Source: Mesostigma viride
Taxonomy: Eukaryota; Streptophyta; Mesostigmatophyceae; Mesostigmatales; Mesostigmataceae
Length of the DNA: 64,000 nt
Direction: 5' to 3'
NCBI GenBank assembly: GCA_009746045.1
Contig: RPFO01000050.1
Location: 4,395,039-4,459,038 of the forward strand
Of this stretch, positions 1 through 11,274 are shown piece after piece (the first letter of the stretch is position 1; every line of letters begins with the position of its first letter). The notes under the pieces are model-generated. The model saw nothing but the letters and a program-made list of their open reading frames with translations, was not told the origin of the DNA and searched no databases. A program made the translations under genes and the position numbers.

Positions 1-540
1 GTTCGATGACGCGATCGCAGGGGTGAGCCTATGTGTATCTGTTGACTTAAGTATTTGAGCCTATGTATATAAATAGCGTTGGCTCCAAACAGATATGGAC
101 CGGTAGGGCCCCACGCAGACTTTAGGCCAGCAAAACCCGTAGTAATCTTTTTTGCAGGCAGTCACGCCTGCGTGTGTCTGCGCGTGGTTGAGTGCAGGGA
201 CATGCGCATGTAGCATGGCCCCACCCGACGTGTCCTCATATAACCATCGAGCGGGTATGCTGTTAGCTTGGTAGAGTTGCAAGGAGGAAGCAGGATGAGG
301 CATGCGTCGGCAAGCCACCGCGTGCGCACTGGAGACGCCGACGGTTTTTTCCTCCCGTGCGTGCGGGCGCTGCTAGTTTGCCTACCAAGCTGTTTCTGTC
401 CAGTGAAGCTACTGAATGCGCAGCTCGTTTTCAAGAAGCAAACTAATATTTCTGGGTGGTATACGTGGGGGATGGTGGGGGGTGCCGCGCGTGCCACCCT
501 GGGGATGTTTTTCTGCTTGTGTCACGCATAGGCCACTCCC
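1..540 (+). other. Possible upstream opsin exon traces (helix D/E), uncertain
   Basis: The first 22 bases could be an exon end (FDDAIAG) before a GTGAGC donor. At about 439-520 the plus strand reads [20 protein letters not shown], which resembles the channelrhodopsin helix D/E segment around VWGATSAM and FFCLGLC. No good donor follows before the TAG at 529-531, so exon borders cannot be set. The strings GAGCCTATGT at about 24 and 57 are a short local duplication after the first possible donor. I see no other coding signal between 540 and 1183 apart from the foldback repeat. Confidence 0.22.
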
Positions 541-3500
541 AGCACGTGTCCGTCAGGTTTTAAGTCTGATCTTTGTTGCATGACCGAGAAGGCAGCCTCC
601 CCGATGCATGTTTGCTTCAGCGCAGAGGGATACTGTCGGGTGGCAGCATGCTTGTGCGTGGCCCTAGCAGGGCGAAACCAATTGAACATTTGTAGCTTAA
701 AACAAGATAATAATACGGCCATTATATGAATTGCCATACGATATATATACCAGTGTAGTATATATAAATTGATAATGATAAACTACAGAGGCAAGAGCGT
801 GTATACACTAGTGTTGCTATGCACCCAGGTCCGGCTAGTTGTTCGGTCCCCTCGCTCGCCGCGTCCTGTGCAACCTGTGCTATCCGGCGAGACTTTTCCT
901 TGGGCACGGCATGCTCTCCAGTTAGTTAATATTGTGCGGAAACCTTTTGCCACTTGGCTTCTAAGGTGTGCCGGCATGAACTTGAGTGTACCAGCGAGTG
1001 GTTATCGCTGGTAATATTGTGCGGAACCTTAGAAGCCAAGTGGCAAAAGGTTTCCGCACAATATTAACCTAACTTCTCCCTTTTGCAACACTGTCATGAT
1101 GGGCACCGAGGCTGACGTCACAAATGCTCCCTCCTGTGCTGCCGCTGGCATGCGTCACCTTCCCCTGGGCCCACCCCACCAGCTGGGCAAGGTGCAGCAC
1201 ATGGTGCAGCACATGGTTCTTCTGCGGTGCTTCACCATCGCCTACTGGGCGACCATGCCCATCATCTGGGTGAGTAGGAGTACCAGACCATCTTGGCGGT
1301 AGGGGCCAGTAGGGCGGGTGTGTGACTTGTTGCACCGCCCATAATCTGTGAGAGTGAGTGTGGCGAGGGGGGCATGGGCCGGGATGAGGCCTGCTCACTG
1401 CTGTCAACCAATTCGTTGAGAGCGGCAAGGGGGCCATAGGCCGGGGTGAGTGTGGCTAGCGCTGCCCATGACTTGGGTGGGCATGATCAAGGCATGGTGG
1501 GCTGAATGGTGAGTTGTTTCCCTCTGACTAGAGGAGTGAACGGTTGTGAGGAGCAGATTCGTCATGTTGACACAACATAGTTGGGACAGGTGGCGACTAC
1601 CGCCACCATGCTTGCCGTGTGAGGAGCTTTTCGCAGTACCAGCAGCGGTGCGGGGAATAGTATCTGCTGTGCTGGATTACAAATGGTTTGGATCGGGCCA
1701 ATCCGAGTTGTGTACATGGCGACAAGCAGGCCACTGGAGCGCGTAGATCACTTGGGGGCGTGGGGACAGGCATGAGTGGCCTGCGATATGGGGTTCTCTC
1801 CTGCAAGCTCATGCCCGTCGTCCTTGCCATGTGGCGCGTGGCAATCACTCGGCGGCACCGTGTTGTGCCACCTGTCGCTTGCAGCTGTTATCGTGGGTGG
1901 GCCTCTTCAGCGACGTGACAGCGGAAGTAGTCTACAGTGCTGCGGAGCTCTTCCTCCAGGTAGGTGCCTCGCATGATTCCTGTTCTTTCCCATGATTGGT
2001 GGACGCACCGTTTTTGCTTCATGTCTGTGTTGTGGCCTCCTTTGCGCCCCCCTTGGTTGCTTGTAAGGTCGCTTTCCCTCCTGTGGCAGGTTTATGGGCA
2101 ATTCCATGGCCTGGCCAAGAAGCTCCTCCCCTATTTCCCAACAAAAGGGCTCATGGTCTGTCTGTTGAACCCATCCACATACCCGTTGCACAGTCAACCC
2201 CAACGTTCCTGTCCCATGCCACCCCTGTTGTTTCACACCTGACCATTGGGCACCCCTGCCTTTGCTCTTCTTCCCTGTCTGTTCTGACCTCATGATTTCC
2301 TGCGTTTGCTCCCTGGCGGCCAATGTCTATATGTGTAGCCAGTGCGCCCCCAGCGCCGTGCTGCTTCACTGCATCATATCTCTTTCTGTGCCACCCCACC
2401 CCCACCCCTCAACGAATCCTCCCGAATTTCCAATGCTTCCCGGACCCTCCTCCCCCGCACCTCCCCCCCAGGCGGCCTACTCGTCGCCGCTTCTGTACGT
2501 GGCGTTCATGACGACGGAGCACCGGCGCATGAACATGATCCGCCGCATGGACGACGCATCTCGCAACGAGCTGGTCGTGCGGCTGCAGGACGCCATGGCC
2601 AACGAGAAGAGGTGGGGAACAGGGGCTTACAAGAGGGGGCTGATAGGCCAGTGGTGGATGGCCAAGACAAGAGGGGAGGAAGAAGGCTCTTGATACTTGT
2701 CGACTTCCAGATCTATCATGGGTTGTATTCTCCCCTGTTGCGCGGGAGGGGGGCATTGCTCCCCCTTGCAGTCACTCGCCTGGTGGGCTGAAACCATTTG
2801 TTTGAGCCTGCAAGCTGCCTGCCGCCACCCGGCACCACATGGCGGCCTTTCTGACTAATAGGTGTTATCTATTACGTTTTGTGGGCACACTATTGTCCTC
2901 ACGCCCCCACGCGGGATCCCTCAGGTTCCTGGGCAAGATGGCGCAGGAGATCCGGTTGCCGCTCAACGCCATCATCCAGCTGGCAGAGGAGATGATGCTG
3001 GTGGGTGGCGGGGACAAAGTTCATAGTACAATGCTGGTGGGTGGCGGGGAAAAGGGTTAGGGAGTGGTGCTGGTGGGTGGTGGAGAAAAGGTCTATGGAA
3101 CCGTGCTGGTGGGTGGCAGGGAAAATGTTTATTGCTTAGTGCTGGTGGTGGGTGGGTGGGTGGGTGGGTGGGTGGGTGGGTGGGTGGGTGGGTGGGTGGG
3201 TGGGTGGGTGGGTGGGTGGGTGGGTGGGTGGGTGGGTGGGTGGGTGGGTGGGTGGGTGGGTGGGTGGGTGGGTGGGTGGGTGGGTGGGTGGGTGGGTGGG
3301 TGGGTGGGTGGGTGGGTGGGTTGGTATTGTCATGGGATGATGCTGGATCTGCCGTCAGCATGCACACCAGGGATGCCCAATGTCCCTTGAATGGCTTTGA
3401 GGCAGCACCCTGAGTGATGTGAGCGGGTCGAGGATATACTAGTACATGCATAGATGGTGCTGAACATGTAGTAGTACTAGTACAAGACTGCCAATACAAA

Positions 3501-5149
3501 TTCTATACATTCTAGTATGAAGATAGATGCTGCCCGACGTTCATAGTGTCTTTCCTGCGATCACTAGAGAAGCTGCATAGGCTTGTCCGTCATCTAACCA
3601 ACAATTCAAAGCATGTCGCATCCACAACACCTGGCATTCTCTCCTGGGACGACCACAGGCGGCCGGCGTGAACAAGGAGGTGTCCAAGCTGGCGTCCACC
3701 ATCCAGACGAGCGGCGCGTGCCTGCACACGCTGGTCAATGACGTGCTCGACCAGGCCAGCGCGGGGAACCACGTGCTCTACCTGCGGCGGGCACCCGTGG
3801 ACTTGGCGCCCGTCATCATGGAGGTGAGGGGGGGGGGGGGGTATACCTGGCTCCCGTCATCGTGCAGGTGACGGGGGGGCCACCCACTGAAAAACGAGTC
3901 CACCCACTCGAAATGGGCGACCATTGCTCGTTGAAGGGCAGTCGCCTGCTTGTAAGGAGGAGCCACAAGTTTTATACAGTCAGGCGACCAGAATTAGTCG
4001 CATCTCCTTATTTTTCAGAACATTGCCGATAGGTGCAAGCAATGGTGAGTAGTCTTTTGTGAGGGACAAAGAGGATCGACCGGCTTTAGTTTAAGTATGT
4101 TGTTAGCCAACGGGTTAGTCGTAATCTTAGTGCGATTCTGCACTCTGTTATGCGCTTGCGTGCTGGTGGTGGTGTGCAGCTGTGCTTTGTCAAATAGGCC
4201 CAGGATCTGTAGTGCTCTCGATATAGCTCATGAATACGGGAGGCATGATGAGTTCATGTACTGCAAGCTACAGGTCCAGGAAAAGGTGTTTGCAAGAGCC
4301 AGCCGATGTCCCTGCGTGTAGTAATTATTCTTGCTTGCACACACATTTCATGCATGCTAATGGCGCCTTCTGCCCTCCCCCTTCGTCCCCTTTCCTTCCC
4401 CCTCTTCCCCCCCTCTTCCCCCCTCTTCCCCCCTTGCCTTCCTTGCTTTCCCCCCCTCCCCCCCCCCCCGGCAGGTGATGGACATTGTGCGCCCGCTGGC
4501 GGTGAGCGGCGTGTCCCTCATCAACAAGGTGCCCGTGCAGCTGCGCCCCGTGTGGGCCGACCGTTCGCGCCTTGTGCAGATCCTCGTCAACATCATCGGT
4601 GAGTGCAGATCCTCGTTGACATCATCGGTGAGTGCAGATCCTTGCTGACATCATTGGTGAGTGCAGATCCTCGTCGACGACATCGGTGAGTGCAGCTCCT
4701 TGTCAACATCATCGGTGAGAAAGGGGTATCGACGGGTCTTTTAAAAGCAGGACCCATTGTCTTGGCTGGGTGCAACTTTTGAGGCCTGAGTAGTTTGCAG
4801 GGTTACCTGGTGGATGCATTCAAAAGGGGTTATCTAGGCTACAACAGCCATCGGCCACATGCTTCCAGCGCCAGCACCAGCACCAGGAGCAGGAGCAGTC
4901 GTCGTCGTCGGCGGCGGCGGGGGCGGGGGCGTTGCGTCATCGGCTTCGGCGTCGTACAGTACAGTACAGTACAGTACAGTACAGTACAGTACAGTACAGT
5001 ACAGTACAGTACAGTACAGTACAGTACAGTACAGTACAGTACAGTACAGTACAGTACAGTACAGTACAGTACAGTACAGTACAGTACAGTACAGTACAGT
5101 ACAGTACAGTACAGTACAGTACAGTACAGTACACTTCTACTACTACTAT

Positions 5150-5204
<55 letters not shown>

Positions 5205-8200
5205 GCTACTAGTACTTCTGTAGTATGTGCCTGTAAAAACTCATGCCAATCTCCGGTACCGGTACTGAAGGAAGATGCCAGGTTGATGAGGCATCCCAGG
5301 GCCATGTGAGGACGGCTCCCCGTAGTGCTCACCACCATGTGTGCTCACCACCATGGATGTACCTTCTGAGCTGCGTGCGATGGCACCAGCTTGACTGCCC
5401 ATTCCATGCGAGCTGAGCCGCCCTGTGGCATACTTCTCCTTGCCGGCGGGCAAGGGCGTAACCACGCCGATGGTGTCTAAATCTGCTGGGGGGGGGGGGG
5501 CATGAGTCCATGAGTCCCCTGTGATGTCTGACGATACTCTTGTGCTCGTTTCTGATGGGTGACATGGACCCCTGGTGGTCCCCCCTGGTGACGTCTGCCG
5601 GTACCTTGTGCAGGCAACTCGGCCAAGTTCACCCACTCGGGCTCCATCATCGCCAGCTGTCGCGTCGTCGGTGGGAACAAGGTGGAGGTTATCGTCGTCG
5701 ACACGGGCACCGGCATTCCCCCGCAGAAGCTGGCGTCTATTTTCAACCCTGTCAAGCGCGGCCACCTGCGGCAGGGCTCGGAGCAAGGGATGGGGTGGGT
5801 GCCCTTCTGCTGTCTATTGGTGTCTCTGGTGAAACTTCGGACGGCATCTGTGCAATCATGCGGAAGCTTTGCATGCCAGCAGTAGGTAACGTAATGCCAG
5901 CATCCGCTGATGCTAGTAATGGTGCGCTATGCCCCCTGTGTCTGTCCCTGCATGCCAGCAGCGGTACTTGATGACTGCGCAGTACTGGACGTGCAGGCGC
6001 ATGCGAGCCCTCGCTGAATGCTGCCCCACGCATGGACCACAGCCTTGCCCCATGCAACACACGTTACATCTAATGATGCATGCATGCATGTAGCCAGTTG
6101 ACATGGCTCATTGCTGCTTTTTTCACCCGCCTCCGCGTCATTGAATGGTATTGATTATCACCCGGCATTCGCCATCAATTATGTAGCACGATTTTATGAC
6201 ATCATCAGCACACCACACCATAGCTCGGTCATCTATGTACACGCAAGGCATAAACTTATCTACAAATACACAGCGTAGGCGCAGCTATATATACGCACAC
6301 ACACAACATACAACTCAAGGCATAAACTTATTTACAAATACACAGCGTAGGCGCAGCTATATATACGCACACACACAACATACAACTCAAGGCTCCACCG
6401 CTTCCGCTCCGCTGACACGCCCGGTCGCCACCCGCAGGCTGAGCCTGACGCGCGAGCTGGTGCTGGCGATGGACGGCAAGATCGAGGTAACCTCAGAGGT
6501 GGGCCACGGGACGACCGTCACCTTCACGCTGCCGCTGCACCGGCCCATGGGCGGTGCCGTCTCTGGCCTCTACAAGTCGATCTGCGAGAGCGCGACAGGG
6601 AGCGGGAACAGCAGCGGCGCGGGGACGCCCGTGGGGGCCCCTGGCTCCCTGTCACCCCCGCGGTCGCTCAACAAGTGGGGTGCGCGTGGGGCGCGGCGGC
6701 CTCGCGCCAGCAAGGGTGACCCGGACGGTCCGTGGCCGCCCCTCCTGGCCACCGCCAAGTCCATGCCGGCTCTGGGGAACGGCGAGTTGAACGCCGCCCT
6801 GGCCACCGAGGGGGGCGCCCCCTTGCTGGAGGGGGGGGAGCGTGCGTCGGGCAGTCCGGGGGGTGTGCTCGCCGCCGCGGGTGCGGGGCCGCTTCTGGCA
6901 AACGCACCCATGGGGAGTGCGCTCCCTGGGGCTGGGGACGCGGGCAGCGGCAGCACGGGCAAGGAGCTGGTGGCGCTCGACGAGGGGGGGTCCCTGCAGG
7001 ATCTGCGCGACAACCCGATCGCGGTGCGTGGCCGCCAGCAATAGCATGCCGGTGGCCTTTCTGTGCTGGTTGTTAACACTAGTGCCGAACAGCGCGGGCG
7101 TTGTTTGTTCTCATTTGGGTGTTTGTAATTGCCAGACAGCGCAGCCTTTCTCACTATGAATCCGCAGCTGCTAGTGCAGAAGGGTGCGGCCTTATTGCCT
7201 TATTTGTTCTCATTCTCGCCGCCAGTGCCGTACACCGCAGCCATATCGATACCCTACATCTGGGGCAGGCCATCTTGTCCTCCTATTTTTTTCAAGCCAA
7301 GTTTTCGCTACCGTATGTTGCCCTCCAGCTCTTATAGTTGCCCTGGACGCACGCAAGCTTGCGGAAACCTGGCTGTTTTTTTCCTCTTTGCGTTCATCCT
7401 TGTGCTGGCAATCACTTGTGAGGGGGCCGAAGCTCATGATGTCCCTGCTCGCCGTGCTGGCACAGCCCATTCCCCTGGCATCTTCCACTGGGGTAGTTAT
7501 CCGATCGCGGACCTGGTACCAGCCTCGATGCTCCTCTTGATACTTACTATGGCACACATGCCCACTGCCCCTTATACGTTATTCATGTACTACTATTTGT
7601 TTATTTGTTGTCTAAATGATACAACATCCTCCTTGCCCCTCATCCCTCTTGCGCTTTGCCTACTTGCCCGTTTCTTTTCGCCCCTTTTGTGTGCCATCAG
7701 TATGCATATTCGCAATCCTTGCCCCGTGCTCCTCGTATCCATGTGCGTGCCCGCAGTAGACTCATCACCCCTCCTTGCCCCTTGTGTTTTTTGCCCCTTG
7801 CTAACCAGGCGCTGAGCGAGGGCTACCAGCGCATGCCCACGTACCAGGACGTGTACGGCGTGGTGCAGATCCTGTCCGTTGACGACGACCCCGTCAACCA
7901 GATGGTGGTGCAGAACATGCTCGGCCAGCAGCAGTACAAGGTGGGTAGTGCACACCTGTGATGGTGGAACATCATAACAGCAGCAGTACCAGATGGGTCC
8001 TGAACATGCTCGGCCAGCAGCAGTACAAGGTGGATGGCGCGGTAATTGTGTGAGCAAGGTGTCTGGTCAGCAGTTCATGGCGCTGGTTTGAGCGCTAGTG
8101 GGTACAGAACTGGCTTCCCCGCTGGCTTTTTCTTCTTTTTTTCCTGGTGTATTCGCTGCATCGGTCTGACGTGTTCAAGTTCGTGTTTGAAACGGCAGAC

Positions 8201-11200
8201 TGTCATGGCAGTCGGGCAGTCACGAGGACAGCAATGGATTATGGGGATGGAGGTTGGGGATGGAAGAGGGGAGGAAGGGGCTGAAAGGAACATGTTTGAA
8301 AGTCCCTGGGATTCTGCGGCATGACATGGCAGCAGCTGGCTTGTTTTGGGTGCCTAGTGGCGCCCTGGAATGCCTACAAACATCACCAATTGATTTGTCG
8401 TTATAGTCAGTGCATCTGCCATCATGCTCATCGCATTCACCGCTGCCACGCTGGCATGCTCGTGCCGCCTTGTCCCCGCCCCCCCATTGCGCCCCCTGGC
8501 AGGTGGTGAAAGCGATGGACGGCCCCGAGGCGATCAGCTTCCTCCACCGCTGCAAGGTGGTGCCGGACCTAATCCTGCTCGACGTGATGATGCCCCGCAT
8601 GAACGGCTTCGAGGTGTGCGCGGCCATCCGCAAGATGTTCCCCCACAACGCCATCCCCGTCATCATGATCTCCGCCAAGAGCCAGGTGAGGCCGCGTTCT
8701 GCTGCTCAGGCCCCCTCCGGTAGCAGATCAGTAGTATGGCCTCATGCCGTGAATGCATGTCGTGGTCATGCGGTGATGCCGTGCCATGCACATGCCGCAC
8801 GGCTGGCTGGCTGCCTCTCGCTTTGCTCGCTAAATCCAAATCTAATCATATATATACCACCCACCCACTCGACCACCGAAAAAGTATTTTTTACAAAATT
8901 TAACAATCACATATACTAATACTAGAGCAGTAGTATTAACATTATGAGCTACTTTTGTTACTTGCAGGAGGAGGACATCGTGGAGGGCCTCAAGGTGGGC
9001 AGCAACGACTACGTGACGAAACCGTTCAAGTGCAGCGAGATCATGGCGCGCATCTCCACGCAGCTCAAGCTGCAGGAGATGCTCAAGGTGGAGATCAACG
9101 CTGCGCGCGCGTACAAGCTGCTGCACCAGATGCTGCCGGAGAGCATCATCGCGCGGCTGCAGAGCGGCCAGAACATGATCGCCGACAACCACGAAGACGT
9201 GACCATTCTATTCTCCGACATCGTGCGCTTCACCACGTGAGTCCGCGGTGCCGCCATCATGGTCTATTATACTCATATTATTTACTTATATTAAAGCATA
9301 GCATAGAGTAGTGTGGTGTGTACCCCTTCTCCGACATCGTGCGCTTCACCACGTGAGTCCGCGGCGCGAGAGGGTGGACTTACAGATGATGCAGTACAGA
9401 TTGGAAACATCAGACCTCTATCTCTCGGACATCTTACAACCTCTATTTATTAGGGGATGCCTCGCGAAGCCGTACGGTTACCGTGCTGTATACCCTACAC
9501 CCTATTATTAGGGGATGCCTCGCGAAGCCGTACGGTTACCGTGCTATATACCCTACACCCTATTATTAGGGGATGCCTCGCGAAGCCGTACGGACACCGT
9601 GCTATATACCCTACACGCTAAACAGTCCGACATGGTTGGATGTTATGTACATCCATGCGAGTCTAGAGCGCGAGATCGATCTCGACCCCTCGAGCCAAAG
9701 GGACCACCCTCCTGGTGCCCAAGTGGGCCACACGACAGGGATGCACGTGCATTGATATTCCGGCGTGATCATGTGGCTCCACGAGTATCGTGTTAGTGCA
9801 TGTGTCTATTTGTGTCTCCGTGGCCCCTTGGCCCATGCTTGCTGATGTCTTTTTTTCCGTGTCTTCTCCCTCCCCCGCACAGCCTGGCCGCCACGCTGCC
9901 CGCCATCAGAATCATCCTTATGCTTGCTGATTGCATTGATCCCGTGTCTGGCCCTGCGTACACCTGGCTGTGCTTCCTCTGTTCTCCCCTCCTGTTCCGT
10001 TCCCCTCCCTCCGCAGCCTGGCGGCCACGCTGCCCACCATCAAGATCATCGTGATGCTGAACGAGATGTTCTCCCATTTTGACGACCTGGTCGACGAGAA
10101 CAAGGTCTTCAAGGTGGAGACGGTCGGCGACGCATACATGATCGTCTCCGGGTTCGACGGGTGCAAGGATCATGTCGACCGCATGATCAGCATGGCGCGC
10201 GGCATGGTGGCCTGCGTGGGGGACCTCAAGCTGCCGCCAGGCATGGACCCCATCCAGGTGGGTGGGCGGGGAGGTAGAACAGACATGCTGGGGAAATGGT
10301 TGGACCCGGATGGCAAGGCGGGTAGAGAAAACACACTTAAATTATGACTGTCTGTAGGGCTGATACCGCTATCCGTCACGTATCCATCCTGTACCTTGCT
10401 TACTCTTGGCGTGGGTGGGTGGGCGGAAGGAGTAGGGTGGATAGGCGCAAAGATAAATGGTTTGATTGGGGTCTACCAGTTTTAGGATTCTCATCCCCGT
10501 TTCCGCCATTGTCGTGCAATTTTATCTTCCCTGCTGCTATAAATCATGCTAGTCTGGTTTCTTTTCCTTATCTGCTCCTGTCATCATGGCCCTGCCCTGG
10601 TAGCCACCTGCGCCTCTGCCCGTTCTGTACATCCTCGCTTACTCACGTCTTCTCAAACCGCCGCGCTCACCTCGCCGCGGCCCTGCTGCCACCCCCCTTC
10701 TGGGCCCCCAGATCCGTGTCGGCATGCACACGGGGCCCGCCTATGCCGGCGTGATCGGCAAGAAGTGCCCTCGCTTCTGCTTCTTCGGCGACACGGTCAA
10801 CACGGCCGCGCGCATGGAGACCAACGGATTCCCGATGGGCATCCACGTCAGCAGGTGCGCGGCCGCAAGTTGCGGCGAGTGTAGGCAAACGGGTCAAGCA
10901 ATATAGAGCATAGCAGGGGGCGATCGTGGTAGCAGGTGCATGCATGCAAGTTATCAAGTGTAAGTGGTTTATGCCATAAGTAGCCTGAGGGGGGGAGGAA
11001 TTCTCATCAGCGAATGCGACATCCGTAGGCGCCCTTCACCCTTCACCCATCCCCCTTCCCCTCCCCCCACCCTTCCCCCTTGTTTAGAACGTGGGGCAAC
11101 ATCTCTCCTCGTCATGATCTGTTTCCCCCATCCCCCACCCAGTTTGCATCCGGCTTGCCTCCTGCCTTTCCGCCTGTTCGTGTCCGTTCGTCTTCTGCTC

Positions 11201-11222
11201 CCCCCTTCTGCTCCCACCCCCC

Positions 11223-11274
<52 letters not shown>

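Larger units (their letters stand above)
2472..6560 (+). other. Histidine kinase module with degenerate H-box
   Basis: Spliced exons 2472-2611, 2925-3000, 3659-3823, 4475-4598, 5614-5794 and the start of 6438-7023. A charged linker helix (about 40 residues, ending DAMANEKR) leads into [16 protein letters not shown], the HisKA H-box with Gln (CAG, 2944-2946) where the phospho-accepting His belongs. The second HisKA helix is [18 protein letters not shown]. HATPase_c is intact by motif: N-box [18 protein letters not shown]1 box [11 protein letters not shown]2 box GMGLSL, and terminal [13 protein letters not shown] binding is therefore plausible while autophosphorylation at the usual site is not. 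The rest of exon 6438-7023 (from about 6560) is a Gly/Ser/Pro-rich spacer before the receiver. Confidence 0.9.

Noticed and set aside
1640-1700. VLDYKWFG as the lysine-bearing helix G of the opsin
   Set aside because: The Asp-Lys spacing is two residues rather than four, there is no hydrophobic helix around it, and the exon at 1885 gives a better gapless match with good splice sites.
9447-9619. CRISPR-like array
   Set aside because: The 58-bp units are contiguous tandem copies without unique spacers, in a eukaryotic intron.
9880-9960. The exon-like copy at 9893 as the real cyclase exon
   Set aside because: It matches the cyclase for only about 14 codons and then loses the MLNEMFSHF sequence. 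The copy at 10017 continues correctly.
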